Shown here: piece by piece, positions 24,633 to 35,299 of the stretch
Numbering within the stretch: position 1 is the stretch's first letter
Layout: the number at the start of each line of letters is the position of its first letter
DNA from: Microbacterium sp. PM5
GTDB taxonomy: Bacteria; Actinomycetota; Actinomycetes; Actinomycetales; Microbacteriaceae
DNA length: 64,000 nucleotides
NCBI RefSeq assembly: GCF_003293595.1
Contig: NZ_CP022162.1
Span: 2,921,432-2,985,431 of the forward strand
Direction: 5' to 3'
The notes under the pieces: model-generated
The model's database searches: none
Told to the model about the DNA's origin: nothing
The model's input: only the letters and a program-made list of their open reading frames with translations
Translations under genes and position numbers: made by a program

Positions 24633-26678
24633 GTGGAGTCCCTCTCCGAGATCCAGACTGAGAACACCGAGAACGTCGAGGGCGCGCAGTCCGCCGGCGC
24701 CGAGGAGACCACCGCCGACGAGACCACCGCTGCCGCAGAGGAGTCGGCTGCCGAGGCCGTCCAGACCGAGGCGCCCGACGTGGAGGTGCCTTCGGATGCC
24801 GAGGCACCCGCCGCGGCGGAGCCCGAGGCCGCGGCGGAGCCTGAGGCCGCGGCGGAGCCTGCGGCGGTCGAGCCGGCTGCCGCGGAGGTCGAGCCCACCG
24901 CCGAGCCCACCGCCGCTGAGGCCGAGCCCGTCGCTGCGGAGGCACCGGCTGTCGCCGAGGAGAAGCCCGCGAAGGCTCCCCGCAAGCGTGCGCCGCGCCG
25001 CGCGAAGAGCACCGATGTCCCGCCGGCCGAGCCGGCCGCGGACGAGGCTGCTGCCGACGTGACCGAGGGCTCGACCGCAGAACCCGTCGCCGCGACGCCG
25101 ACGACCGCCGACGAGGCTCCCGCCGCCGAGACCGCGCCCGAGAGCGCCGAGAGCGACACGGGCGCCGCCGTGGCGGAGACCGCAGACACCGCCGAGACGG
25201 CCGAAACCGAGGGTGCAGCCGCCGACGCGACGGCCACCGCGGAGGGCGCGTCGGAGACCGAAACCCCCAGCCGCAGCCGCTCGCGCAGCCGCAGCCGCAG
25301 CCGCAACCGTGGGCAGCGCGGTGAGAACGCCCAGGGCGCGCAGAACGCTCAGGGCAATGCGTCGCCCGCCGCCGCCTCCGACGAGAGCGCCGACAGCGAC
25401 GACGAGCAGTCCCCGGGCCGCGGTCGCCAGCGCAACAAGCGTCGGGGCCCGGCGCAGAACGGCGACGAGTTCGAGACCGAGATCGGCGAGGACGACGTCC
25501 TCATCCCGATCGCCGGCATCCTCGACGTCCTCGACAATTACGCCTTCGTGCGCACGACCGGCTACCTGCCGGGTGCGAGCGACGTCTACGTCTCGCTCGG
25601 CCAGGTCAAGAAGTACAACCTGCGCAAGGGCGACGCCGTCGTCGGCGCCATCAAGCAGCCGCGCGAAGGCGAGCAGTCCAGCCGCCAGAAGTACAACGCG
25701 CTCGTGAAGGTCGACGCCATCAACGGGCTGTCGGTCGACGACGCCGCCGAGCGTGTCGAGTTCGGCAAGCTCACGCCGCTGTACCCGCAGGAGCGCCTGC
25801 GCCTGGAGACGGCGCCCGAGAAGCTCACGCAGCGCATCATCGACCTGGTCGCCCCCATCGGCAAGGGCCAGCGCGGCCTGATCGTCGCGCCCCCCAAGGC
25901 CGGCAAGACGATCGTGCTGCAGCAGATCGCGAACGCGATCGCGACGAACAACCCCGAGGTCCACCTCATGGTCGTGCTCGTGGACGAGCGTCCCGAAGAG
26001 GTCACCGACATGCAGCGGACGGTCAAGGGCGAAGTCATCGCCTCGACCTTCGACCGTCCCGCCGAAGATCACACCACGGTCGCTGAGCTGGCCATCGAGC
26101 GCGCGAAGCGACTCGTCGAGCTCGGTCGCGACGTCGTCGTGCTGCTCGACTCGATCACGCGACTGGGGCGCGCGTACAACATCTCCGCGCCCACCAGCGG
26201 TCGCGTGCTCAGCGGCGGCGTGGACGCGTCGGCGCTCTACCCGCCCAAGCGGTTCTTCGGCGCGGCCCGCAACATCGAGAACGGCGGGTCGCTGACCATT
26301 CTCGCCACCGCGCTCGTGGAGACCGGCTCCAAGATGGACGAGGTCATCTTCGAGGAGTTCAAGGGCACCGGCAACAGCGAGCTGCGCCTGTCGCGCCAGC
26401 TGGCCGACAAGCGGATCTTCCCGGCCGTCGACGTCAACGCATCCTCGACCCGCCGCGAAGAGATGCTGCTGAACCCGGACGAGGTCAAGATCACCTGGAA
26501 GCTGCGTCGCGCCCTCGCCGGCCTCGACCCGCAGCAGGCCCTCGAGGTGGTGCTCGGCAAGCTCAAGGAGACGAGCTCCAACGTCGAGTTCCTCTACCAG
26601 ATGCAGAACGTGCAGATGAAGTCGGTGTCCACGGCCGGCGGCGGCCACAGCCACGGGCACGAGAACAGCATCCGCTGA
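24633..26678 (+). CDS. rho: Transcription termination factor Rho
   Basis: This 681-residue protein combines a Rho core with a long N-terminal extension. Residues 1-285 are disordered: Ala/Glu-rich acidic repeats, a basic patch [12 protein letters not shown], then Ser-Arg repeats and Asn/Gln/Gly-rich sequence. The cold-shock-like RNA-binding domain starts at about 286 ([16 protein letters not shown]). The ATPase has Walker A APPKAGKT near 420, [12 protein letters not shown], and the secondary RNA-binding loop region [13 protein letters not shown] see no Rho_N helical subdomain before the cold-shock domain. GTG 24633 has GAAGGAG five bases upstream. The protein is essential for factor-dependent termination. 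prfA follows 11 bases downstream. Confidence 0.96.
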   Translation: MESLSEIQTENTENVEGAQSAGAEETTADETTAAAEESAAEAVQTEAPDVEVPSDAEAPAAAEPEAAAEPEAAAEPAAVEPAAAEVEPTAEPTAAEAEPVAAEAPAVAEEKPAKAPRKRAPRRAKSTDVPPAEPAADEAAADVTEGSTAEPVAATPTTADEAPAAETAPESAESDTGAAVAETADTAETAETEGAAADATATAEGASETETPSRSRSRSRSRSRNRGQRGENAQGAQNAQGNASPAAASDESADSDDEQSPGRGRQRNKRRGPAQNGDEFETEIGEDDVLIPIAGILDVLDNYAFVRTTGYLPGASDVYVSLGQVKKYNLRKGDAVVGAIKQPREGEQSSRQKYNALVKVDAINGLSVDDAAERVEFGKLTPLYPQERLRLETAPEKLTQRIIDLVAPIGKGQRGLIVAPPKAGKTIVLQQIANAIATNNPEVHLMVVLVDERPEEVTDMQRTVKGEVIASTFDRPAEDHTTVAELAIERAKRLVELGRDVVVLLDSITRLGRAYNISAPTSGRVLSGGVDASALYPPKRFFGAARNIENGGSLTILATALVETGSKMDEVIFEEFKGTGNSELRLSRQLADKRIFPAVDVNASSTRREEMLLNPDEVKITWKLRRALAGLDPQQALEVVLGKLKETSSNVEFLYQMQNVQMKSVSTAGGGHSHGHENSIR

Positions 26679-26689
26679 GCGGGCTCGCC

Positions 26690-27766
26690 GTGTTCGAGTC
26701 CGTCCAGGCGCTGATCGACGAGCACCGCGCGGTTCAGGAGGAGCTCTCCGACCCCGCTGTGCACGCCGATGCTGCGCGCGCCAAGCGCGTCAATCGTCGC
26801 TACGCCGAGCTGTCCCGGATCGTCGCTGCCCACGATGCGTGGCGAGCGGCGGACGACGACCTCGCGGCGGCGCGTGAGCTCGCCCGTGAGGACGACGCCT
26901 TCGCCGAGGAGGTTCCGGCGCTCGAAGAGCGGGTCGCTGCAGCGCAGGAGAAACTGCGGCGCCTGCTCATCCCGCGCGATCCGGACGATGCGCGCGATGT
27001 CATCCTCGAGGTCAAGGCGGGGGAGGGCGGAGCCGAGTCGGCGCTGTTCGCGGCCGATCTGCTGCGGATGTATCTGCAGTACGCGGCATCCATGGGCTGG
27101 AAGACCGAGCTGCTGGAGCGCAACGAGTCCGACCTCGGGGGCTACAAAGACGTCCAGGTCGCGATCAAGGGTTCCTCCAGCGACCCGGCGCAGGGTGTCT
27201 GGGCGCACTTGAAGTACGAGGGAGGGGTGCACCGCGTGCAGCGTGTGCCCGCCACCGAGTCGCAGGGCCGGATCCACACCTCGACGACGGGCGTGCTCGT
27301 CTTTCCCGAGGTCGATGAGCCCGAAGAGGTGCAGATCGATCCCAACGACCTGAAGATCGACGTGTTCCGCTCCTCCGGTCCCGGCGGCCAGTCGGTCAAT
27401 ACGACCGACTCCGCGGTGCGCATCACCCACCTGCCCACCGGCATCGTCGTGTCGATGCAGAACGAGAAGAGCCAGCTGCAGAACCGCGAGGCCGGCATGC
27501 GCGTGCTCCGCGCCCGCCTGCTCGCCAAGCAGCAGGAGGAGCGGGATGCCGCGGCATCCGATGCCCGTCGTTCGCAGATCCGGGGGATGGACCGTTCGGA
27601 GCGCATCCGCACGTACAACTTCCCCGAGAACCGCATCGCGGACCACCGCACGGGCTACAAGGCCTACAACCTCGATCAGGTGATGGACGGGGCGCTCGGC
27701 CCGCTCATCGAGTCGGCGATCGCCGCCGACGAAGAGGCGCGACTCGCGGCGCTGGGCGCCGACTGA
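26690..27766 (+). CDS. prfA: Peptide chain release factor 1
   Basis: A 358-residue class I release factor reading UAA and UAG. The codon-reading PAT tripeptide is in [14 protein letters not shown], which distinguishes it from RF2 (SPF). The hydrolysis motif GGQ is at residues 232-234 within [10 protein letters not shown]. The N-terminal helical domain and the C-terminal end ([11 protein letters not shown]) are complete. It starts with GTG, 11 bases after rho. Its methyltransferase gene prmC is usually adjacent but here lies 2.4 kb away, behind the holin-like gene and cysE/cysK. Confidence 0.97.
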   Translation: MFESVQALIDEHRAVQEELSDPAVHADAARAKRVNRRYAELSRIVAAHDAWRAADDDLAAARELAREDDAFAEEVPALEERVAAAQEKLRRLLIPRDPDDARDVILEVKAGEGGAESALFAADLLRMYLQYAASMGWKTELLERNESDLGGYKDVQVAIKGSSSDPAQGVWAHLKYEGGVHRVQRVPATESQGRIHTSTTGVLVFPEVDEPEEVQIDPNDLKIDVFRSSGPGGQSVNTTDSAVRITHLPTGIVVSMQNEKSQLQNREAGMRVLRARLLAKQQEERDAAASDARRSQIRGMDRSERIRTYNFPENRIADHRTGYKAYNLDQVMDGALGPLIESAIAADEEARLAALGAD

Positions 27767-27799
27767 CCCCCGCGGACGGATCGAGGCTCCGAGGGGCGC

Positions 27800-27805
27800 T
27801 ACGCT
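27800..27805 (+). promoter_or_regulatory. -10 element, leaderless promoter of the holin-like gene
   Basis: TACGCT ends six bases before the ATG at 27812. Confidence 0.65.
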
Positions 27806-27811
27806 CGCGTC

Positions 27812-28216
27812 ATGATCACGTTCCTGCTGCGAGCCGTCGTCTTTCTCGCCTCCGCTGCGGTCGGCCTCATCGTCGCCGACATCGTGCTGCCGGGCTTCAG
27901 CATCGATTGGCGCAGCCCGGTGGGGTTCATTCTCGCAATCGTCATCTTCGCCGTGCTGCAGAGCGTCCTCGCGCCGTGGTTGGCCCGGGTGGCGCAGCGA
28001 AACGCTCCCGCCTTCCTCGGCGGCATCGGGATCGTCTCGACCTTCGTCGCGCTGGTGGTCACAGCGCTCATCCCGGGCGCCGGACTCACCATCGGCCTCC
28101 CGTGGTGGACCTGGATCGTCGCGCCGATGATCGTCTGGGTCGTCACCGCGATCGCGGCGTTCCTGCTGCCGGCCGTGCTGCTGAAGAAGAAGGTCCAGGA
28201 CCGACGCGAGAGCTGA
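27812..28216 (+). CDS. Phage-holin-like four-helix membrane protein (mycobacterial superfamily IV type)
   Basis: A 134-residue protein with four transmembrane helices and a basic C-terminal tail (KKKVQDRRES). The pattern, including VLPGFSIDWRSP between helices one and two, matches the family annotated as phage holin family protein in actinobacterial chromosomes. No phage genes are nearby, so the holin label describes the fold rather than a lysis function; the cellular role is unknown. Transcription is leaderless. It converges on cysE, separated by 246 bases that hold a transposon-end-like remnant. Confidence 0.75.
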   Translation: MITFLLRAVVFLASAAVGLIVADIVLPGFSIDWRSPVGFILAIVIFAVLQSVLAPWLARVAQRNAPAFLGGIGIVSTFVALVVTALIPGAGLTIGLPWWTWIVAPMIVWVVTAIAAFLLPAVLLKKKVQDRRES

Positions 28217-28254
28217 GGCGCCGGGTCCGGCGGTGGTGGCGGCGCGGTGGTCCT

Positions 28255-28347
28255 CGTCCCACTTTCGGTGACCGTTGTCCCCTTTGCTGCGGCGAGTGTC
28301 CCGGAAGGTGCTGTTGTGGCGGCGTGTCGCCAGCGTTTTGTGGGACA
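28255..28347. mobile_element. Remnant of transposon ends: inverted GTCCCAC ends with 21-bp-spaced GTCCC repeats
   Basis: The stretch begins CGTCCCACTTTCGGTGACC and ends TTTTGTGGGACA, so GTCCCAC (28256-28262) and GTGGGAC (28340-28346) are inverted. GTCCC recurs at 28256, 28277 and 28298, an exact 21-bp period like transposase binding sites at IS21- or Tn7-type ends. No transposase frame is present and no target duplication is clear. Confidence 0.45.
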
Positions 28348-28462
28348 TGGACGGCGGGCCGGCGTCCGCCACCACCGGCATCCGCACCGTCACCGTTACT
28401 CGGCACCCCACGCCGCCACCCGTAGCAGCGGCCATCACCCGCATCGCCACCCGGCGCGCGTC

Positions 28463-29068
28463 TCAGATGAAGTACTCGGGCGTCGTCAGCAGCGCGCGCG
28501 TCTCTTCCCCCGCGCGGCGGGAGCGAGCCGTGGCGGGGACGCCGACCAGCACGGAATCCGCGGGAGCATCGCGAGTGACGACGGCATTGGCGCCGACGAC
28601 CGAGCCGGCGCCGATCGTGATCGGGCCGAGGATCTTCGCTCCCGCGCCGACCGCGACGCCGTCACCGAGGGTGGGGTGCCGCTTACCGGCGTCGCGTGTA
28701 CGTCCGCCCAGCGTCACGCCGTGGTAGAGCATCACGTCGTCGCCGATCTCGGCGGTCTCACCGATCACCACGCCCATGCCGTGATCGATGAAGAAGCGGC
28801 GGCCGATCGTCGCGCCGGGGTGGATCTCCACGCCCGTCACCCACCGCGCCGCCTGGGAGAGAGCCCGCGCGGCAAAGCGCCACCCGCGACGCCACAGCGC
28901 GTGCGCGACGCGGTAGATCCAGATGGCGTGCAGACCGGAGTACAGAACCGCGATCTCCGCTGCGCCGCGGGCTGCGGGGTCTCTCAGCTTCGCGGCCGCG
29001 ATGTCTTCACGGACGCGTGCGAAGGCCCCGAGCCGCGGCGCAGCGGTATCGGTAGAGGTGCCACTCAC
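28463..29068 (-). CDS. cysE: Serine O-acetyltransferase
   Basis: This 201-residue enzyme makes O-acetylserine for cysteine synthesis. A short helical N-terminal region ([14 protein letters not shown]) is followed by left-handed beta-helix hexapeptide repeats: [44 protein letters not shown], then [35 protein letters not shown], cited here as a continuous catalytic core at about residues 82-175. The His and Asp of FIDHG are catalytic. It ends in a loose tail, TPEYFI; a C-terminal Ile is what CysK binds in the cysteine synthase complex. The GTG start lies nine bases after the cysK stop, so cysK-cysE form an operon. Confidence 0.95.
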   Translation of the reverse strand: MSGTSTDTAAPRLGAFARVREDIAAAKLRDPAARGAAEIAVLYSGLHAIWIYRVAHALWRRGWRFAARALSQAARWVTGVEIHPGATIGRRFFIDHGMGVVIGETAEIGDDVMLYHGVTLGGRTRDAGKRHPTLGDGVAVGAGAKILGPITIGAGSVVGANAVVTRDAPADSVLVGVPATARSRRAGEETRALLTTPEYFI

Positions 29069-29076
29069 GCGGGGGA

Positions 29077-30015
29077 TCAGTCCTCGCGCAGGTGCTCGTA
29101 GAGCGCGGTGGAGAGGTAGCGCTCGCCGAAGGAGGGGATGATCACGACGATGTTCTTGCCCTCGGCCTCCGGACGCGCGGCGATCTGCAGGGCTGCCCAG
29201 ATGGCGGCGCCCGACGAGATGCCGACCAGGATCCCCTCGGTGGTCGCCACCTCTCGTGCCACGCGGATGGCGTCGTCGAACTCGACATCCACGACCTCGT
29301 CGATCACGCCCTGGTCGAGGATCTCCGGAATGAAGTTGGGACCGATGCCCTGGATCTTGTGGGGTCCGGGGGTTCCCTTGGTCAACAGCGGGGAGTCGGC
29401 GGGCTCGACGGCGATGACCTTCGCCTCGGGCACGCGCTCCTTGAGGACCTGGCCGACACCCGTGATGGTTCCGCCGGTGCCGATGCCGGCGACGAAGTAG
29501 CCGATCTCCCCGTCGGTGTCGCGGAGGATCTCCTCCGCCGTCGTCTTGCGGTGGATGGCGGGGTTCGCCTCGTTCGCGAACTGCTTGGCCAGGACCGCGC
29601 CCGGTGTGGCGGCGGCGATCTCCTCGGCCTTCGCGACCGCGCCCTTCATCCCGAGTGCGGGCTCGGTGAGCACGAGCTCCGCCCCGTATGCCTTCAGGAG
29701 CATGCGGCGCTCGACCGACATCGATGCCGGCATCGTGAGGATGACCTTGTAGCCGCGTGCGGCGCCGACCATCGCCAGTGCGATGCCGGTGTTGCCGCTC
29801 GTGCCCTCGACGATCGTGCCGCCGGGCTGCAGTGCACCGGAGGCTTCGGCCGCATCGACGATGGCGATGCCCAGACGGTCCTTCACGGAGGACGCGGGGT
29901 TGTAGAACTCGAGCTTGGCGAGCACCGTGCCGGGCAGGCCCTCGCTGATGCGGTTCAGGCGCACCAGTGGGGTGTTGCCGAATGCGCTCGTGATGTCGGA
30001 GTGGATGCCGGACAT
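29077..30015 (-). CDS. cysK: Cysteine synthase A (O-acetylserine sulfhydrylase)
   Basis: A 312-residue PLP enzyme of fold type II converting O-acetylserine and sulfide to cysteine. The PLP lysine is Lys45 in [11 protein letters not shown]; the substrate loop [12 protein letters not shown] and the phosphate-binding [12 protein letters not shown] are intact. Length and motifs match CysK rather than cystathionine beta-synthase, since no CBS domain follows. It is first in the cysK-cysE operon, with a likely -10 at 30088-30093. The pair is inserted on the opposite strand between prfA and prmC. Confidence 0.96.
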   Translation of the reverse strand: MSGIHSDITSAFGNTPLVRLNRISEGLPGTVLAKLEFYNPASSVKDRLGIAIVDAAEASGALQPGGTIVEGTSGNTGIALAMVGAARGYKVILTMPASMSVERRMLLKAYGAELVLTEPALGMKGAVAKAEEIAAATPGAVLAKQFANEANPAIHRKTTAEEILRDTDGEIGYFVAGIGTGGTITGVGQVLKERVPEAKVIAVEPADSPLLTKGTPGPHKIQGIGPNFIPEILDQGVIDEVVDVEFDDAIRVAREVATTEGILVGISSGAAIWAALQIAARPEAEGKNIVVIIPSFGERYLSTALYEHLRED

Positions 30016-30087
30016 GGCTTGCCTTTCGTGCGGGGCGGGTGTCGCCGGGTCGCGCGTTCGTGCGCGCCCTCGTCAGCGTGTCGAACC

Positions 30088-30093
30088 AGCCTA
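30088..30093 (-). promoter_or_regulatory. Putative -10 element of cysK-cysE
   Basis: TAGGCT on the minus strand lies 72 bases before the cysK ATG, leaving a leader of about 65 bases. No sulfur-regulator motif is recognised. Confidence 0.4.
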
Positions 30094-30193
30094 AGCGTCG
30101 CCTGTATTCCCGAGTCGAATGTGACGAATCTTCACGGTGGGTGCGGGGCTCCCGCGGCGGGTCCGAGCGCTCGCGGCTAGGGTGGAGAAGCTG

Positions 30194-31075
30194 ATGACCT
30201 CTCCGCCTGTCTCCGGCCCGCCCGCCGATCTGTCCGCGCTGCTGCGCGCCGCATCGGCGACCCTCGCCGCCGCGGGCGTCCCCACGCCCGACGTCGATGC
30301 CGAGCTGCTCGCCGCCCATGTGCTCTCCCTTACGCGGGGTGAACTGCTCGCCGCCGCTCTGCGCGGCGATCGGGCGCCGGACGATACCGCGGCGTTCGAC
30401 GAGCTCATCCGCCGCCGTGCGACGAGGGAGCCTCTCCAGCACCTCATCGGCGTCGCACCGTTCCGCCATCTGGAACTGCGCGTCGGGCCCGGGGTGTTCG
30501 TCCCGCGTCCCGAGACGGAGATGGTCGCCCAACTCGCGATCGACGCGTTGCGTGCCGTGCCGGATGCCGCGCCCATCGCCGTCGACCTCGGGACGGGATC
30601 CGGGGCGATCGCCCTGGCAATGGCGACCGAGGTTCCGCACGCGCGCGTGCACGCCGCAGAGAACGCCGTCGACGCGTATGTCTGGGCGAAGGAGAACTTC
30701 GCGGCCCACGCCCCCCAGGCGCGACTCGCGTTCATCGACCTCGCCGATGCCTTCCGCGAACTCGACGGCACGGTCGCGGTGCTGGTGTCCAATCCGCCCT
30801 ACGTTCCCGATGCCGCCATCCCGCGTGACCCGGAGGTACGACACTGGGACCCTCCGAGCGCCCTCTACGGCGGAGCGGACGGCCTGGACGTCGTCCGAGT
30901 GCTCTCCGAGGTCGGTCTGCGCCTGCTGCGTTCCGGCGGAACGCTCGTGATCGAGCATGGCGAGTGGCAAGGAGCGCCCATCCGTGCTCTCCTGGATGCG
31001 GCCGGGTGGCGGGCCTGCGCCACACATCCCGACCTCACCCTCCGCGACCGCGCGACGACGGCCATCCGTCCCTGA
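30194..31075 (+). CDS. prmC: Release factor glutamine methyltransferase
   Basis: This 293-residue enzyme methylates the Gln of the GGQ motif in release factors. An N-terminal helical domain (about 1-75) is followed by a class I methyltransferase fold. The SAM loop [13 protein letters not shown] is at about 130-142 and the catalytic NPPY at 200-203. FVPRPETE before the SAM loop is also diagnostic. The ATG at 30194 is preceded by GGAGAAG, and TAGGGT (30178-30183) could be its -10. It is divergent from cysK. The next gene starts 53 bases downstream. Confidence 0.95.
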   Translation: MTSPPVSGPPADLSALLRAASATLAAAGVPTPDVDAELLAAHVLSLTRGELLAAALRGDRAPDDTAAFDELIRRRATREPLQHLIGVAPFRHLELRVGPGVFVPRPETEMVAQLAIDALRAVPDAAPIAVDLGTGSGAIALAMATEVPHARVHAAENAVDAYVWAKENFAAHAPQARLAFIDLADAFRELDGTVAVLVSNPPYVPDAAIPRDPEVRHWDPPSALYGGADGLDVVRVLSEVGLRLLRSGGTLVIEHGEWQGAPIRALLDAAGWRACATHPDLTLRDRATTAIRP

Positions 31076-31113
31076 CCGCTCCCGTCGCTGAGCGCGTCGA
31101 GCCGCTCGAAACG

Positions 31114-31119
31114 TAGACT
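31114..31119 (+). promoter_or_regulatory. -10 element of the threonylcarbamoyl-AMP synthase gene
   Basis: TAGACT ends nine bases before the ATG at 31129. The intervening GGTGGGG could also act as a weak ribosome-binding site. Confidence 0.5.
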
Positions 31120-31128
31120 GGTGGGGAT

Positions 31129-31824
31129 ATGTCTGAGTTCTTCGACGCACGCGACGCCGAGCAGCTGCTTCCCGGGCTGCGCAAGGCGCGCCAGGCCATC
31201 GGTCGCGGCGAGCTCATCGTGATGCCGACCGACACGGTCTACGGCATCGCCGCAGACGCCTTCAGTGCGAGCGCGGTCGCCGCGCTCCTGGCCGCGAAGG
31301 GCCGCGGGAGGCAGTCGCCACCGCCGGTGCTCGTCGCCGGTCTGTCGACGATGCGCGCGCTCGTCGCGGAGGTCCCGGCCCCGGTCGAACGTCTCGTCGA
31401 GGAATTCTGGCCCGGCGGGCTGACGATCGTGCTGCCGTCGCAGCCCTCGCTGTCGTGGGATCTGGGAGACACGCACGGCACCGTCGCGGTGCGCATGCCC
31501 GCCGATCGCATCGCGCTCGAGCTGTTGGAGGACTGCGGGCCGCTCGCGGTCTCCAGCGCCAACCTCACGGGCAAGGCCGCGGCCGTCGACGCGCACAACG
31601 CCTACAACATGCTGCGTGACAGTGTCGCGGTGTATCTGGACGGCGGCCCCTCCACGCACGGCGTCGCTTCGACGATCGTGGACGCGACCGGACTGGTCGG
31701 CGCCGGCGATCGTCCCGTCCGGGTCCTGCGTGAGGGCGCCGTGTCGCGCGCGCGCCTGCGCGAAGTGCTCGGTGACCTGCTCGAACCCGATCCCGAACCG
31801 CTCGACGACGCCTCCGCGTCATGA
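31129..31824 (+). CDS. tsaC: L-threonylcarbamoyladenylate synthase (Sua5/YwlC/YrdC family)
   Basis: A 231-residue enzyme making threonylcarbamoyl-AMP for the t6A37 modification of ANN-decoding tRNAs. The YrdC core starts at about residue 25 with [44 protein letters not shown] and [12 protein letters not shown] complete the ATP and carbonate pocket. It lacks the second Sua5 domain, so it is the short TsaC-type form. Its stop overlaps the wecA ATG (ATGA). Placement after prmC is the usual actinobacterial arrangement. Confidence 0.95.
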   Translation: MSEFFDARDAEQLLPGLRKARQAIGRGELIVMPTDTVYGIAADAFSASAVAALLAAKGRGRQSPPPVLVAGLSTMRALVAEVPAPVERLVEEFWPGGLTIVLPSQPSLSWDLGDTHGTVAVRMPADRIALELLEDCGPLAVSSANLTGKAAAVDAHNAYNMLRDSVAVYLDGGPSTHGVASTIVDATGLVGAGDRPVRVLREGAVSRARLREVLGDLLEPDPEPLDDASAS

Positions 31825-33002
31825 GGTTCTATCTGCTCACCGTCCTGCTGACGGGCGCGGCGACGCTCGCCTTCACGTGGGCGGTGTGGCGGATCGGCAT
31901 GCGCTTCAAGCTCTATCCCGAGATCCGCGAGCGCGACGTGCACACCACACCCAAGCCGCGCGTCGGCGGCGTCGCGATGTTCCTCGGCGTGCTCGTCGCC
32001 TTCGCGCTGTCGTCGCAGATCCCGTACTTCTCCATCTTCTGGGCCGATCCCGCCGTGATCTGGTCGCTGCTGGGCGCCTCCGCACTGATCGTCGTCGTGG
32101 GCGTCGCCGATGACCTCTTCGACCTGGACTGGATGATCAAGCTCGGGGCGCAGTTCCTGGCCGCCGGCATCGTCGTCGGCTTCGGCGGCATCCAGATCTT
32201 CTTCATCCCGTTCGGCCAGCAGTTCGTCGTGTCGAGCTTCGCCAGCTTCGCGATGTCGGTCGTGGCGATCGTCATCGTGATGAACGCGGTCAACTTCATC
32301 GACGGCCTCGACGGTCTCGTCGCCGGCGTCGCGCTCATCTCCAACGCCGTCTTCTTCGTCTACTCGTATCTCGTCGCCCGCGATACCGGCGCGTCGAGTT
32401 ACTCGAGCCTGGCATCGTTCATCGCCGTCGCGCTGATCGGCGTGTGCATCGGGTTCCTTCCCCTCAACTGGAATCCGTCGAAGCTGTTCATGGGCGACTC
32501 CGGAGCGCTGCTGCTCGGCCTTCTCATGGCGTCGTCGGCGATCGTGTTCACGGGCAACCTGCCGCCGGCGCTGCTGGGCGACAACGACGTGTTCGGGCGT
32601 TCGCAGCTGCTCGGCGCGTTCATCCCGATCCTGCTGCCGGTCGTGGTGGTCCTCCTGCCGCTGCTCGACTTCGGGATGGCGATCGTGCGTCGCATGGCTC
32701 GCGGCAAGTCGCCGTTCTCGCCCGACCGCAAGCACCTGCACCACCGCATGCTCGATATGGGACACAGCGATCGTGATGCGGTGCTCATCTTCTACGCGTG
32801 GACCGCGGTCGTCTCGGTGGGCGTGCTGCTCATGTACATCGGCACGACCCAGGGGTGGCCGGGCGATTACACGGTCGGCGTGGTCTTCGTCCTCATCGGC
32901 GTCGCGGCCTGCCTCGTCGTCACCCTGCAGCCGTCCGTGCGTCCGCCCGCGTCACCGACCGGTGCCGCCACGTTGTCCGATCCGACCCCGAGGAATCCAT
33001 GA
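31821..33002 (+). CDS. wecA: Undecaprenyl-phosphate N-acetylglucosaminyl-1-phosphate transferase (MraY/WecA family)
   Basis: This 393-residue polytopic enzyme with about eleven transmembrane helices transfers a sugar-1-phosphate to undecaprenyl phosphate, starting synthesis of a wall glycopolymer. The Mg-binding VGVADDLFDLDW and the catalytic NFIDGLDGLVAGVALI are present, as is the HLHHRMLDMGHS loop of the WecA/TagO subgroup. It could feed the LCP ligase encoded at 12.9 kb; that link is inferred. It is coupled by overlap to the genes on both sides. Confidence 0.94.
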   Translation: MRFYLLTVLLTGAATLAFTWAVWRIGMRFKLYPEIRERDVHTTPKPRVGGVAMFLGVLVAFALSSQIPYFSIFWADPAVIWSLLGASALIVVVGVADDLFDLDWMIKLGAQFLAAGIVVGFGGIQIFFIPFGQQFVVSSFASFAMSVVAIVIVMNAVNFIDGLDGLVAGVALISNAVFFVYSYLVARDTGASSYSSLASFIAVALIGVCIGFLPLNWNPSKLFMGDSGALLLGLLMASSAIVFTGNLPPALLGDNDVFGRSQLLGAFIPILLPVVVVLLPLLDFGMAIVRRMARGKSPFSPDRKHLHHRMLDMGHSDRDAVLIFYAWTAVVSVGVLLMYIGTTQGWPGDYTVGVVFVLIGVAACLVVTLQPSVRPPASPTGAATLSDPTPRNP

Positions 33003-33535
33003 CCTCCCTCTCCAGCACCCCCGTCCTGCGCACCACACTGCTGTGGTCGGCCGCGGCCACGGCCGCGCTCGCGGTGGCCGGCGCGATCATCGGATTCGCC
33101 GTCGCCGGCGCCTCCGGGCTGTGGAGTGCGATCATCGCCATCGTCCTCGCCGCCGTGTTCCTCGGCTTCACCGCGGGGACCATACTGATCGCGAACCGGT
33201 GGTACGGCGACGCGCTCTACGTGCCGATCTTCTTCGGCGCCGTCATGGGCGGCTGGCTCCTGAAGTTCGTCGTCTTCCTGGTCGTGCTGTTCCTGCTGAG
33301 GGGACAGCCGTGGCTCAACCCCGGAGTCTTCTTCGTGGCGCTGGTGGTCAGTGTGGTCGCTTCCCTCGTCATCGACGCGGTCGTCATGACCCGGATGCGC
33401 ATCCCTGCCGTCAGCGACGTGACGCTGCCCACCCTTGCGGATATCGCCGACGAGGCGCGTCAGCCGGCACCGCCGGAGGAGGGGGATGCCGCGAGCGGTA
33501 CGTCGCACGCGGACGATAATGCCCCGCGGGGCTGA
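32999..33535 (+). CDS. AtpI-like membrane protein upstream of the ATP synthase operon
   Basis: A 178-residue protein with four transmembrane helices and a Pro/Glu/Asp-rich cytoplasmic tail of about 45 residues. Its position between wecA and atpB is that of AtpI, the i-protein that helps c-ring assembly or ion transport, and its helix pattern fits. Sequence similarity to AtpI is weak, so the assignment is by context. The ATG overlaps the wecA stop (ATGA). A TAGGCT promoter element for the atp genes begins one base after its stop. Confidence 0.7.
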   Translation: MTSLSSTPVLRTTLLWSAAATAALAVAGAIIGFAVAGASGLWSAIIAIVLAAVFLGFTAGTILIANRWYGDALYVPIFFGAVMGGWLLKFVVFLVVLFLLRGQPWLNPGVFFVALVVSVVASLVIDAVVMTRMRIPAVSDVTLPTLADIADEARQPAPPEEGDAASGTSHADDNAPRG

Positions 33536-33541
33536 TAGGCT
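33536..33541 (+). promoter_or_regulatory. -10 element of the atp operon
   Basis: TAGGCT lies 45 bases before the atpB GTG, in the first gap before the eight atp genes. No -35 consensus is visible. Confidence 0.5.
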
Positions 33542-33580
33542 GTCTCTGCGCCCGTTCGCGCTCCGCGAAACGCGTGCGCA

Positions 33581-34733
<1,153 letters not shown>

Positions 34734-34762
34734 TCGCCCGCACCAGTTCTTAAGGAGACAGG

Positions 34763-35299
34763 ATGCGCAATCTTGTCGCGTACGCCGCGGAAGAGTCGGG
34801 TCACAACCCGCTCATCCCCGCCTGGTACGACATCATCTGGTCGGGTGTCTGCTTCGTCGTCATCCTCATCGTTGTGTGGAAGGTCGCCCTCCCCAAGATG
34901 AAGGTGCTGCTGGATCAGCGCGCCGCCGCCATCGAAGGCAACATCGCGAAGGCCGACGAGGCCCAGCGAAAGGCCGAAGCCGCTCTTGAGGAGTACACGG
35001 CGCAGCTCGCCGAGGCTCGCAAGGAGGCCGGCGAGATCCGTGACGCCGCCCGCGAGGACGGCAAGAAGATCGTCGCCGAGGCCAAAGAGACGGCATCCGC
35101 CGAGGCCGCGCGCCTCACCGCCACCGCGCACACGCAGATCGAGGCGGAGCGCCAGTCGGCGCTCGTGTCGCTGCGCAGCGAGGTCGGCACCCTGGCGCTC
35201 GACCTGGCCGGCGGGGTCATCGGCGAGTCGCTGACCGACGACGCCAAGGCGAAGGGCGTCGTGGACCGCTTCCTCGCCGACCTCGAGAAGGCGAAGTAA
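34763..35299 (+). CDS. atpF: ATP synthase Fo subunit b
   Basis: A 178-residue stator subunit: an extracytoplasmic start, one transmembrane helix (about 18-42, WYDIIWSGVCFVVILIVVW), and then a long charged coiled coil rich in Glu, Ala, Lys and Arg. There is a single copy and no b' paralogue, so a homodimeric stalk is expected. AAGGAG precedes the ATG. Its stop TAA shares a base with the atpH ATG (TAATG), coupling the two stator subunits. Confidence 0.96.
   Translation: MRNLVAYAAEESGHNPLIPAWYDIIWSGVCFVVILIVVWKVALPKMKVLLDQRAAAIEGNIAKADEAQRKAEAALEEYTAQLAEARKEAGEIRDAAREDGKKIVAEAKETASAEAARLTATAHTQIEAERQSALVSLRSEVGTLALDLAGGVIGESLTDDAKAKGVVDRFLADLEKAK

Noticed and set aside
24800..25330. CRISPR-like or tandem DNA repeat in the rho N-terminus
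   Set aside because: The repetition reflects low-complexity Ala/Glu and Ser/Arg codons in a coding frame; there are no regular spacers.
27812..28216. Prophage indicated by a holin-like gene
   Set aside because: No lysin, capsid, portal, integrase or attachment site is nearby. The family is common in actinobacterial chromosomes.
28463..31150. An 895-codon minus-strand frame
   Set aside because: Only 28463-29068 is cysE. The upstream part is antisense or out of frame with cysK and prmC.
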